From NCBI GenBank assembly GCA_029449245.1, contig JANATF010000004.1, forward strand, positions 682,001-746,000: a stretch of 64,000 bases of DNA. The letters are read 5' to 3'. A model generated the notes under the pieces. The model was not told the origin of the DNA and searched no databases. It was given only the letters and a program-made list of their open reading frames with translations. The translations under genes were made by a program, and so were the position numbers. Position 1 is the stretch's first letter; every line of letters begins with the position of its first letter. This stretch comes from Mortierella alpina. Its lineage: Eukaryota; Mortierellomycota; Mortierellomycetes; Mortierellales; Mortierellaceae. Positions 36,942 through 46,946 of the stretch are shown one piece after another.

Positions 36942-37737
36942 TTGCCTTTGTGAATGTGAAGGGGGAATCAGGCAAGAGAAGGGTGGAGTGAGGGGAAAAG
37001 GGAGGACAGCGAGAAGAGAACAGCGGGAGCAGCGACCGCGGTGACAAAGACACGAACGAAAGCCACTGCCCTCTCTCGCTGGCTCGCCCTCCCTCTCTCT
37101 CTCGCCCCCTTCATCTTCGCTGTCTGCTCCCTCTGCCTGTCATGCAACTCGTTAGCGCACACGACAGATCTCTCGCTCCGAGTCCCACGGTCCAACAAAC
37201 GCGGCGTCGAGGGCTCGCCTACGAGTTGCTCAGCCCACACCGCTCAACGGCCATTCTCGTCGTGCCGTCCGATCGCACTGCTCTCCTTCCTTCTCTCTCT
37301 TGCACCCTTCCTTCTCCCGTCCTTGGTCCGTGTCCGAAGCACAATACATGCGCCTCGCTTGCCTTCTGTTGACGAGAACTAGCAAGACGCAGACCCACGG
37401 ACAGAGGACAAGGGGGGCACGCCGCAGGGTGCAAATATCTCAACCCTCTTGGTTCCTCACTCCCACGCTCCCTAAACACAGACAGACACACACCGCCTGT
37501 ACGCGAGAGCGACACGCGAGAGCAGACGCAAAGACCCTCGGGACAAGGTTGCTTTGGAGAGGTGACCACAAAGAGCAACGCGCACCATGATCCCAGATTA
37601 GGTCTCGCAAAGTAAAGCCCTCTTTACTGGAAACAAAAACTTTACTATACAAAAATGGCGTCCTTTTTTTGCACACCCAATACATTATCCTCCGGTAGAC
37701 ATCACCTTACACCCTTGTTTGCCCCACCCTTTCTGTT
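36942..37737 (-). promoter_or_regulatory. Intergenic, promoter of the Stm1-like gene and 3' flank of the arrestin gene
   Basis: 796 bp. Next to the Stm1-like start, the minus strand is pyrimidine-rich (36960-37030), as expected of a translation-related leader. CTCTCTCT tracts lie at about 37093-37105. The half nearer the arrestin gene (37600-37737) is the likely 3' UTR. No gene seen. Confidence 0.5.
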
Positions 37738-40700
37738 CTACCTCCGGCTGCGACGACGCGTCGAGCCCGTCGTCGCTTCATAGGGCGGGCACTCTCCTTG
37801 ATCTCCAAAGTCATATTCACTGCCACTGAACGCCAGTCCCACGTCCCGGTCCATCAGACCAGGACTGGCCAGTCCCGCGCTCACCAACAGCTGATCCTCC
37901 TCGTCCTCCAGATCCCCTTCCTCCGGCACAACCACCACGATCGGCACCGAGAGCCGAATCCCTCGCGAATACACCTTCTCAGCCCTGATCTTGACTACAA
38001 TCTCATACGAGACTTCTAACAGTGGTGCATTCAGAATCGAGTAGCCTGCCGTGTGAGGAATCGGCACAAAAATCGTCTTCTGGATCTCGCGATCCACAGC
38101 GAGACTGCAGTTGACAAGAGTCCTGGACTTGCAAATCTTTTCACGCTGATGCTGAATAATGGGCAAAGGTTGTTGGACTGGCATTGTTGGCGTGTTAGTG
38201 GTGTTGGTGGTTCCAGCTGCACCGACGTCGGCTGCGGAGGCCATGATTGGCGCTGTCGAGGATGATGTGGGGGATGTCATGTTGGACTGACTCTCGGGGT
38301 CGTACTGGATCTCATTACTAGTCAATGGCACGTTCTGGCTAGTATTGTCACTGCTGTTGTTGGAATGGATCGACGACTCCCATTGACTGGAGATCGACGC
38401 CATACTCGTGGGACTCGCCATCATCCTCGAGCCGTGCACTGACCCCTCAGGGGAGTCATCTCCAGCCTCATTTGCAGGTGTTGCTTGAAAGTTTGGCCCA
38501 TAGGGTGATGCGGGTGGCGAAGGCATCGCTTGCTGCTGTTGCTGCTGTCGGCTATGCCGATTTGTTGAGCTCCTACGTCCGAGTCGACGGCGTCCTCTGC
38601 TGCGTTCCTCTGGTTGTTCTGCTATTCCACGTACAGTAGATGCGTCCTCCTCAAACCCCTCTGTCGTTGGTGATGATGCTAGGGTTGGATCCATCAGGTA
38701 GCCCTGTCCTGCGATCCCCATAGCTCTGATTTTGGACAGACCCGATCCATAATGAAGACACTTGCACAAAGTTGTCTCCACGACCACCTGCCTCGCGTCC
38801 GAATGGTTGACAATGTGGATCACCAAGGGAATCATCCTGCCAGGCCGATATCCTTGCTTAGGAACCCACGCGCGCGACTCCATAAATCCCGTCGACCAGA
38901 CCCAGTGACCGACATTAGCGCGTACAGGCTCTGTCTCGAAGGGTATATTATACAGTGGCATGTATGCGGGGTCGTTCATAGGAATGAGTTTGATGGTCTG
39001 CGTGGCCGACGTGAACGTCGGTTCGACAAGCAAGGCCTTTGGGTTATAATGGTCTGCACTTGGTAAGATCTGCCTCATGACTGCTTGTAGCTGGTATCCG
39101 ATCGTGCCCACAGGGTCCGAGAAGGATCCAGGAAGGGACATAGTGGTGTTGGATGGGATGCGTATCGAGAACGGGATAACATAATTGCCAGGCTGCATTA
39201 GCACCGCCTTGGGCTCCGCCGCTGGCTCTGCTACTGGATCTGCCGCTGCTGATTGCGTACTCTCGTTGACTACACCACAACAAAACAACAGCATCCCATG
39301 TCAGATCTTAGCCAAATATCATTAAATCCAAATCATCGCCTCAATAAAGGAAAGAGGACTAACCTTGTTCTGAACTACTGGTGGGACTTGGAGTGATGGC
39401 TGAAGATGGTGCATTGTTTCCAGTGGTCACCGCACCGGGGACGGCAGCCTCTGTGATCGATCCGGTGGCTGCAGCAGCGGTGTTCGTGGCGGCGCTGTCT
39501 GATGACGATCTCTCGCTGGTGGGCGAATTAAATATGCGCTCATACTCTGGCGGGTCGTAAGATGGTGCTGCTGGCAAATTGGGGTCATCCATGGCGAGCT
39601 GGTTAATTGTGCTGATATTGACCATACTCATGTTGGCTCCGCCCCGTCCTAGCACACTTCCGAATCCACCGACAGGCACGTCGACATTAGCCGAGAAGCT
39701 GGTTCTCCTGCCTCGAAGATCGGCTGGTGTGGGAGACACAGGTCGATTGAGCGACAGTGTCGAGGTGTTGGTAGCGTTGGTATGGTACGGCGAGGGCATT
39801 GAGAGCGTCCTTGACATAAGCTCAGAAGAAAGTCTCCTTGGATTGCCTCCCTGTGCCGCAAATGTCGCGGCTGCTGCCGCCGCTGCTGCTGCTGCAATGG
39901 TGTTCTGGATAGGAATAGCTGGCGATCGTGCGCGATCCTGCTGCGAAGTTGAGGTGGAAACAGTACTAACTACACTGCCTCGGCGACCACGTCTCCCCCT
40001 GGTTGACAGCTCTTCTGGCAAAGAACCTGAAACACTGTTTCCTGACGATGCTGTTGTCGCGGCTGGGGCTGGGGTGGTATGCCGTCTAGTGGTGTTGGTT
40101 CGCGTGTTCGTGATGGAGGCTGTAGCCACCGTCTTGCATTCCTCTAGAATCGTGACAGTCTTCATTGAGCCTAAACGGGTGCCATCCAAAGCAGTGACAG
40201 TGCCCGTGAGGCAAACCTCGATGGAGTGGACGGGAGTAGCCTTTGGCAGCTCAAGATGGATCTGCCCGCGGATAGACTCGCCTGGGGCCATGACGGGTGC
40301 CGAGAGGACGAGGTTGCCGATGGTATCATGCAGAGATATGCGCAGCTGCGGTGTGCGCGAAGTCTTGTACTTTGGCGGGGGCGGATGACTCGTGCTACGT
40401 GAGCGCTGTCGTCCAGAGAATGTTGACGAGGGCGCACTGCCACCGCTGGCTGAAGTGGAGGCATGCGCTGTCGAGGGTATATTGACCGCGGACGAGCTGG
40501 CCACGGCCGCACCGGCGGGCGAGTTATTATTGACGGTGGAGCTGGAGGATCGAAAGAACGAGCTTTGCTGGTAAAATGACGAGGGACCGGACGGCGGTGG
40601 AGAGGAGCCAAAGAGGGACGAGGATGCGACTGTGTTGGCGACAGAGGCCGCTGTGAGCGATAGCCTTCGCGCAAACACACCGCTGGTCCTTATCCTTGTT

Positions 40701-40792
40701 GGCGGCGACGAGGACATGGGTGGCGAGGCTGTGCGAAGCTGCGGCTCGTTTGGCTGCCCGTTGGGTGGATAGACGACCCTGGATGCGATCAT
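37738..40792 (-). CDS. Alpha-arrestin (arrestin-related trafficking adaptor)
   Basis: Adaptor that recruits a Rsp5/Nedd4-type ubiquitin ligase to plasma-membrane transporters for endocytosis (family knowledge). Exons 40792-39364 and 39269-37738 give 986 aa; the frame upstream of 40792 is open but has no ATG. Arrestin-N strands begin near residue 149 (QLRISLHDTIGNLVLSAPVM, ESIRGQIHLEL, SIEVCLTG). They resume after a roughly 240-residue Ser/Thr/Ala-rich insertion at VIPFSIRIPSNTTMSLPGSF and YQLQAVM. Arrestin-C features include WVPKQGYRPG, IPLVIHIVNHS and ISYEI-like LLEVSYEIVVKI. PPxY motifs are at 139-142 (PPKY) and 414-417 (PPEY), with CPPYE near the C-terminus, fitting WW-domain binding. The large insertions are unusual but common in fungal members. 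Confidence 0.88.
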
Positions 40793-41228
40793 GGTAGCGA
40801 GGTGCAGGCGGGAGTTGGAAGCGTCCAGTGTGGTGGAGTGCGTCTGCGTCTGAGGGGATCTTTGAGGAAGCAGGACGAGCAAGAGTGCGGGCAACAGGCA
40901 AGAAGGGTATGGTCAAGAGGGCGACAGAGCAGGGCAGACAGACAGACTAGCACAGTCGCGATGCGGGCAAGGGCGAGCGGGCGAGGACAGCGACGACGTG
41001 GGTGGGGACACGAGGGTGGAGGAAAGGCTAGAACGGGGGAGGGAGAGAGGAAGAAGGAAGCAACACAGACAAACAGCTCGAGACAGAAAATACGTCAAAA
41101 AAAGGGGGCACACAGTGACCATGCGTCTGGCCTGAATGTACACACTTGCTCTTGTCAGCCAGGGCCCTCGTCACTCTGCTTGGGCCAGATGCCGTGCTTG
41201 TGTGCTTGTCGTGCGTGCGCATGGCATG

Positions 41229-41331
41229 TACAGTGCCCAACAGAAAGTATTTCTCAAAAAAATAATTGAACCCCTTTCAACATAGGAAATTACTATGATT
41301 TTTTGAGAAATACTTTCTGTAGGGCACTGTA
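41229..41331. mobile_element. MITE with Tc1/mariner-like terminal inverted repeats
   Basis: A near-perfect 33-35 bp inverted repeat: TACAGTGCCCAACAGAAAGT... at the left and its reverse complement with one mismatch at the right, separated by about 33 bp. It begins and ends with TA and CAGT, the hallmark of Tc1/mariner termini inserted at TA. It is too short to encode protein. The outer CATGTA bases are also symmetric. Confidence 0.8.
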
Positions 41332-41614
41332 CATGTACGGCGCTCATGATATATATGCAGTCCTCATGACATGGCATGCCATCCAGGCAGGTCTAGCCTG
41401 GTTGCAAGCTCAGCTCAGGCCTCAGGAGATCCCTGGAGTGATGTGCCTCAGGAGGGCGGGCCATGGTGTGCTCTTGCCCGCTACTGGCACATCACGTAAG
41501 AGGCAGAGCTAAGAACCACAGCAGCACGGCAGGCAGGCTCACAGACAAAAACCTCACAGCTGGCGACCCTGTGAAGGCTGCTGGTCACATTCCCGCGTAT
41601 GCATGCTTCTTGCC

Positions 41615-41638
41615 TTCTCTCTCTCTCTCTCTCTCTCT
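41615..41638 (+). repeat. CT microsatellite
   Basis: A run of CT dinucleotides inside non-coding DNA; a second interrupted CT-rich run lies at about 41850-41888. Confidence 0.85.
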
Positions 41639-42272
41639 GTATCAGCACACTGACCATGCTGCCAGAGTGACTAAAAAGGGATTGTGAGTATATGGAATAG
41701 GGATGATGATTAACAATGGATAATAGGGACAAGGTGGAACCGAGAGCTTTTCGCAGTTCCTCTACAACACATGGCAACAACACCAAAACACACCAAAATA
41801 AAAATATGAAGGCGGGTTGCAGGGGAGTGAGTGACAGCAGCCTCTGAAGTCCTCTCACTCTCTCTATCTCTCTCTTGCTCTCTCTCTCAATCTGAGGATA
41901 GGGACAACAGCTGGTCTGACCTTCGATGCAGGGAGAAACAGTGGGCAAGGCGAGTGGTGGCTAAAAGGATGAATTCAGGGGGTTGGCAGAGGATTCAGGC
42001 ACAGGGCAGCAGGATCATGCGTCGCAACGGGGACTCATCACAGGACACGCTCATATATGGTACTCTCTGGCGAGCAAAACACGCACGGTTGGATCAGGTT
42101 CATACACGAGTTTGAGTATAAAGCGTGCGCTCCTCTGCATGCTGACGAGGCTTGATCCTACGGATTATCGTGCATGTGCTGCACATGTACCGGTGCAAAG
42201 CGATCTGGCGGGCAGCTCTGTGCACGCATGCCAAAAGCAGCTCGAGTCCAGTGCTCTCTGTCCATCCTGTTT

Positions 42273-42413
42273 CCAAGCTTGTTCTTTGGCTATTTTCAAA
42301 CACGACAGCATCTCGAGCTTGCTCCTTTGGGTATTTTCAAACGCCTAAGCAGATCTAGTCTAGTGTTCCGTAAATCATGTTTTCAAACTTGTTCTTCTGG
42401 CTGTTTCCGAACG
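42273..42413 (-). repeat. Three diverged copies of a 31-bp CYTH last-exon segment
   Basis: 31-bp units at 42273-42303, 42314-42344 and 42383-42413 share the core CTTGTTCTTYTGGSTRTTTTC on the plus strand. The third copy is coding (minus strand, the AFGNSQKNKFE part of the CYTH protein). The other two, 3' of the stop codon, would read like FENTQRSKLE and FENSQRTSLE in the same sense, so they look like duplicated then decayed last-exon segments. Confidence 0.65.
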
Positions 42414-43366
42414 CAATGCCGTGCTCCTGTAGCAGATAGGTCCTATGTATACCATGTATCCACTGGTTAATAGCCTGTTCTGTGTTTGTGCGTGTACACG
42501 CCCACCAAGCATATTAGTAAAAATAAAGTACGCCATGAATACCACCCGACAATGACGTACATTTGCTCCTTGGCCTTGACAGGATCAGTCGACTCGATCT
42601 CGACTTCATAGCAAGCGCCATGGGGGTATGTTGTTCGGTCCACCTCCACCGTGTACTCCTTCCACGGATACTTGTTGCGCACATTCCTGAATCGGCCCAT
42701 CTGAGAGTATCCGTCATTGCAGGGTACTCGGTCTACAATCTTTTGCAGCAGACGGTGGCTAAAGGTGGAGTCGGCGGATATTCGATTTAGTGTCCATGCG
42801 TACTCTTTTGCTTTGCGTCTCATCCTGAACCAAAAAACACATACTTTTTAGCCTCCTCCGAAATCAAATTTGGGTTGGCGATGATTCGTCTTGCTAAACC
42901 GATGTCGACCTGCTCTTCCTCCTATTATGCACAAAGATTGGGACATTTGCTTGGTCAGGGTACTGTGCTGCCCACTGACTTTCCCATGAGCCCTGTCAAC
43001 CTCGGACTTCATACTTCCTCGACATGCGCGATCCCGTCAACCAGGACTGCGTTTCCTTTTAGCGCGACGACTGCGATGGGCTCCTCGCCGGACTTCTCAA
43101 TGATCCTGATACGGAAGACGAGTTTACTCTTGATCCTAAGCGCGATGGTGGACAGCGGCGACAGGCAGGTGGAGGGGTTTGAGCTGTTGGACTGGTTGAC
43201 TCGTGGCATGTGAGAATCGCTCCCTCTCCACTTACAGCTCCCTGTGCACGCCATCGAAAAAGACATTGTCCTGGTTCTCTGTGCTAGATGGGTGTCCACC
43301 GAGGGCCTCCTCGAGCCTGAGCGTGTCCTGGTCTGATGGCAGTCTGAGCTTGATTTCAATCTCCAT
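42355..43366 (-). CDS. CYTH-domain (triphosphate tunnel metalloenzyme) phosphohydrolase
   Basis: CYTH/TTM enzymes hydrolyse triphosphates (tripolyphosphate, thiamine triphosphate) with divalent metals in a tunnel barrel; the substrate here is unknown. Exons 43366-43236, 43183-43015, 42921-42845, 42824-42543 and 42442-42355 give 248 aa. The N-terminal EIEIKLRL is the diagnostic ExExK motif. Other barrel strands are visible: FFDGVHREL, LVFRIRI, AVVALKGNAVLVDGI, GRFRNVRNKY, YTVEVDRTTY and CYEVEIES, then the terminal helix LLQEHGIAFGNSQKNKFE. This arrangement is close to plant TTM3 and thiamine triphosphatase-like proteins. Intron 3 (42844-42825) would be only 20 nt, and the last donor could be 42542 or a base or two away. 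It shares a 250-bp divergent promoter with the Aha1 gene. Confidence 0.85.
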
Positions 43367-43618
43367 CGTGTGATCCAGTTTGATGCAGATGAAGCAAGGG
43401 ATGTGCATGTGTTGGCTGCAGGGACATGTCCTCAATGGCGTTGAGGTCCAAGCCACGCCTCGTCCATCTCGATTTTATTTTGAGTGGATCAGGGCGAAGA
43501 TCTTCTCTTTTCCATTCTGTTCCACCCAACCCATTAGTCATCGAGGCACAACCACCACCCTCTCCTCTCCACCACCACACACTCACTCTCTCTCTCACAC
43601 ACACACAGCGCTGTCACC
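43367..43618. promoter_or_regulatory. Divergent promoter, CYTH gene / AHA1
   Basis: Only 252 bp separate the two start codons, so both promoters must lie here or overlap the genes. The AHA1 side has a CT/CA-rich run (about 43575-43610) typical of leaders. No TATA consensus seen. Confidence 0.5.
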
Positions 43619-45326
43619 ATGAGCAAAGATATGAAGAATGTCAATAACTGGTAACGTCTCCTTCCCCCGTCTGTAGCACCTTCCGCTCTCGCTCGTTCAT
43701 TGCATCATGGACTTGGTGGTGTGTGCCTGAAGGATGCCCTGAAGGATGCAGTCCTCCGGTGCCCGATCACCCACCATATCGCTGTCCAGGACTAACGATC
43801 AGCTCACATCCCTCAACAATCACAGGCACTGGGTTGACAAAAACTGCATCAACTGGGCCAGAAACTACTTTGAGACTGAGCTTATCAACGTCTCCGCAGA
43901 GGCCAACGGAGCATCGGTCAAGACCCTCGCGGTCACCTCGGTCAATGGAGACGTTGACGTCAACCAGCGCAAGGGAAAGATCATCACCATCTTTGACGTC
44001 GCCATCAACCTCACATTCGAGGGTAAGTGTTATTTTATAAGCTTTTGACATGGATAGTGGATGGGTTGTCATTCTACCCTATTCTCAATTCGCCTTACTA
44101 TTTTATTGCTAGGCACAACCGCCGACGGAACTGCCGTTACCGGCAAGATTGAAATCCCCGAGGTCGCTCACGACACCGACTATGATGACTATGTTGTATG
44201 TATTGTGGATCAGGTCGAGAGTTGACTATTTCCTTCCAAAAGACGAATCATGATGCTAACCCAGGAACAACGTCTCCGTTAGTTTGATGTCACCATCGAT
44301 AGCGACAGCAGCGCAAAGCAGCCTGTCCGGGATCTGATTCGCAAGACCCTGGCCCCTCTCCTCCGCAAGCGGCTTGAGAAGTTCGCCGTGGACCTGATCC
44401 GCGGTAAGTGCTCCAGTGGATAGATGAGGTCGACTCGAAAAGGTTTCATCTGTTCTTACAGGATCGTTGTGCTGAACCATTCTTGCCCGTGCATCGGAAT
44501 CACACTAGTTCACGGAAAGGATGTCCAGGTTGATAGCGATTTCTCAAAGCCTTCAACCCCAACTCCCTCCCCCTCCCCTGCACCCTCCACCTCGACTTCC
44601 TCTTCCGCAAAGACTGCTGCAGCGGCCGGCACGGTCAACACTACAACCCTTGAGGATACGGTGGAGATGCAGGCCTCGGCCCACGATATTTATGATGTAC
44701 TCCTCAACAAGGCCAAGGTCGTTGCCTGGACACGCAGCAGCAAGTCGACCATCGAGCCTAAAGTTGGCTCCAAGTTCAGCCTGTTTGACGGATCCGTCAC
44801 GGGAGAGATCATGGAGTTGGTCGAGGATAAGAAGATTGTTCAAAGCTGGCGCTCGAACTCATGGCCCGCAGGTAAGGCCGTCGTTCAATGACTTGGATAT
44901 GACGCGCAAAGCGTGACACCGTCTCGATTCTATTCCCCTTCCCTTTTCTTCTTTTGCACGTCCATAGACCACTATTCTACTGTCACCTTGGACATCACCC
45001 AGAGCACCAACTCGACAACGATCAAGGTCAAGCAAGAGGGAGTGCCCGTCGGAGAGCGGGACATCACTCTCCAAAACTGGAGCAACTACTACTGGGCCGA
45101 GATCAAGCGCACGTTCGGGTACGTAGGACTTTCCACTTCTTCAAATGCTGCTGCATCTTCCCAATCAGCACCATCACCATCGGACAAGAAGAAGCAGAAA
45201 CGTCGCCGTCGTGTTGACAAGAAGAAGAACGCTGGTGGTGATGGTGGTGGTGCTGGCCTGTACACTGGAGCTGGACTCGTTGTACTGACTGCCTTTGCCC
45301 TTGGATTCTGGTTTTCCAAAAAATAA
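43619..45326 (+). CDS. AHA1: Aha1-type Hsp90 ATPase activator with predicted C-terminal tail anchor
   Basis: Co-chaperone that binds the Hsp90 middle domain and stimulates its ATPase. Exons 43619-43650, 43826-44022, 44113-44195, 44283-44403, 44509-44871 and 44968-45326 give 384 aa. The N-domain has the conserved NVNNWHWVDK. A Ser/Thr/Pro-rich linker (about 155-185) leads to the START-like C-domain (QASAHDIYDVLLNKAKVVAWTRS, GEIMELVEDKKIVQSWR, NYYWAEIKRTFG). Normal family members end within a few residues of this TFG, but the frame continues 68 residues: a Ser/Ala linker, a basic patch (KKKQKRRRRVDKKK), a Gly-rich turn and a hydrophobic helix at about 363-381 ending FSKK. This predicts a cytosol-facing membrane-anchored form. 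A GTACGT at 45119 could be an alternative donor that removes the tail. Confidence 0.9.
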
Positions 45327-45755
45327 AACCAACCCTTCTCTCTCTCTCTTTCTTTTCTTTCTCTCTCCGTCCTCTCCTCCTCCCCCACCTTCCTCTCTCC
45401 GTTCTTTCCCTCATTTCCCTATCCACACTTGCATTCTATATACACATCTAGTTTTGGCGTCGGCCTTTAAGCGTAGCGCATCCACCAATTCGTTGCCCCT
45501 CATTATACAGCAGAGGTGCAACTAGCTTCCGGAGCCCATCTACAATAATAAACACGAAACACATGGGATAAAACCAGGTACGGACTATATGCATCTCAAC
45601 TCTGGCACAGCATCAACCACACGCTAATTGTTTTGAAACGAGAGAACGAATGTGGGCCATGATGGCAGGTTTCAGGATATTATTGTGCCAGGAGAAAGAG
45701 AAAATTGGGCATGGAAGCGATGCAAAGGGCACACAACTATACTCTGCTCTCAACT
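45327..45755. other. Intergenic between convergent genes
   Basis: 429 bp of shared 3' flank. The AHA1 side is CT-rich (45335-45410); nothing else is visible. Confidence 0.55.
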
Positions 45756-46946
45756 CTATCTGTAAGAAGTGCGCGATTCGCCTGCTGCTGAAAAGTCTGG
45801 ATGGATAATGGCAGGAGGTGGTGATGTTGGTGAAGCCGTGCCCGTGTCCAAGTACTGGAGACTCTCATTCGTGCTCTGCCGGGTAGGTCCTGTGGCTGCA
45901 CTTGCCTGACGCGATACCCCACCACGGGCAGAAGCTGCTGCGGCTGCTCCTGCTCCTGTTACTACTCCTGCTGCTGCACTATGGGAGGTCTGTGCTTCCA
46001 TGGAGGGGGCGTAAAACCCTTGAGCTGCATCCTTGACCAAGGCCATGAACGACTCGTGCCTGAATGCTGGCTTGGGGGCGTCATTCATGGTCGGCTGCCT
46101 GTTTAATTCTCCGCCATAGTCGCGATCGTTGCCACCGTGGTTTGAGCCCATGAGTAGCTCTTCGCGCGCACGTCGTTTCTCGCGATACCGGAACGCGACC
46201 AGGGCCACAAGACCCAAAAAGGCGATCGTGCCGACAACGACACCAAGAACAACCGCTAGGGTGGAAGATGAAGAGCCAGTCATTTTTGACGTTGGATCTG
46301 ACGGTCCACCTGGAAGAAGTGGTGAAGAGGAGGAGGGTGTTGGGAAGGCATTAGAAGGTACTATGGACTGGTCGAGCGAATAGGAAGTGGTGGCAGGCGG
46401 TGTTGGAGAGGACAGGGTGTTGCCTAGGGAAGGGTTCGACAGAGATGCGGTTGGCGTAGGAACTATGGGGGTGGGTGCCGTGATGGTCGTGATGGTCGTG
46501 ATGGTCGTGATGGAGACAGTGCGGGTGTGGCGGTACTGTCCTGAGGAATGAGGTGGAGGTCCTGGTTTAGGAATCCCTGGAATGGGCGGCGGCTTCCCTG
46601 GGCCTGAAGATGGCTTGGGATGAGGATTGGGTTTGGATGTGGGTTTAGGCTTTGGCTTTGGCTTTGGCTTTGGCTTGGGCTTGGGCTTGGGCTTGGGCTT
46701 AGGCTTGGGCTTGGGGTGGGGTTTGGGGCTGGGTTTATGCTTAGGCTTGGGCTTAGGCTTAGGCTTGTGCTTATGCTTATGCTTGGACTTATGCCCAGGG
46801 TGATGCTTTGGAGGGGGGTTGGGATGCGTTGGGTGCTTGTGATCGCTGTGTACATGGTCTGAGCGTTCAGGACCAGGCTCGGGGGACTGGTCGTGGGTGC
46901 TGCGATCCGGATGGTGGACTTTGTCCGGATCGGGGCTACAGCACAT
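45756..46946 (-). CDS. Lys-Pro-repeat single-pass membrane protein (hypothetical, Mid2-like architecture)
   Basis: The ATG at 46946 gives 396 aa: a Cys-Cys start, a His/Pro/Lys region, and at about 60-100 a long KPKPKP run (hexanucleotide repeat in the DNA). It continues with Ser/Thr/Pro-rich stretches (TITTITTIT), one clear transmembrane helix at about 226-250 (LAVVLGVVVGTIAFLGLVALVAF) followed by a basic RYREKRRAR stop-transfer, and a 145-residue cytosolic tail with Ser/Ala/Gly runs. The architecture recalls Mid2/Wsc-like surface proteins, but sequence similarity is not evident. A good CTTCAG acceptor at about 46980 suggests an upstream exon, perhaps encoding a signal peptide, that I could not identify, so the N-terminus may be incomplete. 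Exposed Lys-Pro repeats may bind acidic wall polymers (guess). Confidence 0.65.
   Translation of the reverse strand: MCCSPDPDKVHHPDRSTHDQSPEPGPERSDHVHSDHKHPTHPNPPPKHHPGHKSKHKHKHKPKPKPKPKHKPSPKPHPKPKPKPKPKPKPKPKPKPKPKPKPTSKPNPHPKPSSGPGKPPPIPGIPKPGPPPHSSGQYRHTRTVSITTITTITTITAPTPIVPTPTASLSNPSLGNTLSSPTPPATTSYSLDQSIVPSNAFPTPSSSSPLLPGGPSDPTSKMTGSSSSTLAVVLGVVVGTIAFLGLVALVAFRYREKRRAREELLMGSNHGGNDRDYGGELNRQPTMNDAPKPAFRHESFMALVKDAAQGFYAPSMEAQTSHSAAAGVVTGAGAAAAASARGGVSRQASAATGPTRQSTNESLQYLDTGTASPTSPPPAIIHPDFSAAGESRTSYR
46645..46785 (-). repeat. Hexanucleotide Lys-Pro coding repeat
   Basis: Tandem GGCTTT/GGGCTT-type hexamers on the plus strand, read on the minus strand as alternating AAG/CCC-type codons (Lys-Pro). 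Interrupted by Ser and His variants at its 5' (coding) end. Confidence 0.85.

Larger units (their letters stand above)
40793..42354. other. Intergenic, arrestin leader and 3' flank of the CYTH gene
   Basis: 1.56 kb containing the arrestin promoter side (40793-41130), a 103-bp inverted-repeat element (41229-41331), CT microsatellites (41615-41638 and 41850-41888) and decayed copies of a segment of the CYTH last exon (42273-42344). No protein-coding gene supported. Confidence 0.55.

Noticed and set aside
39579-40388. 269-codon open frame on the plus strand
   Set aside because: It is exactly antisense to the Ser/Ala-rich arrestin exon; its composition mirrors the coding strand and no family features appear.
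43723-44040. Overlapping plus-strand frame in AHA1
   Set aside because: It is a shifted frame across AHA1 exon 2; the frame with the conserved NNWHWVDK and INVSAEANG is the real one.
45119-45326. Treating the GTACGT at 45119 as the real end of the Aha1 coding exon
   Set aside because: No downstream acceptor gives a sensible short C-terminus, and the read-through frame is open with a structured basic-plus-hydrophobic design; kept as a possible alternative isoform.
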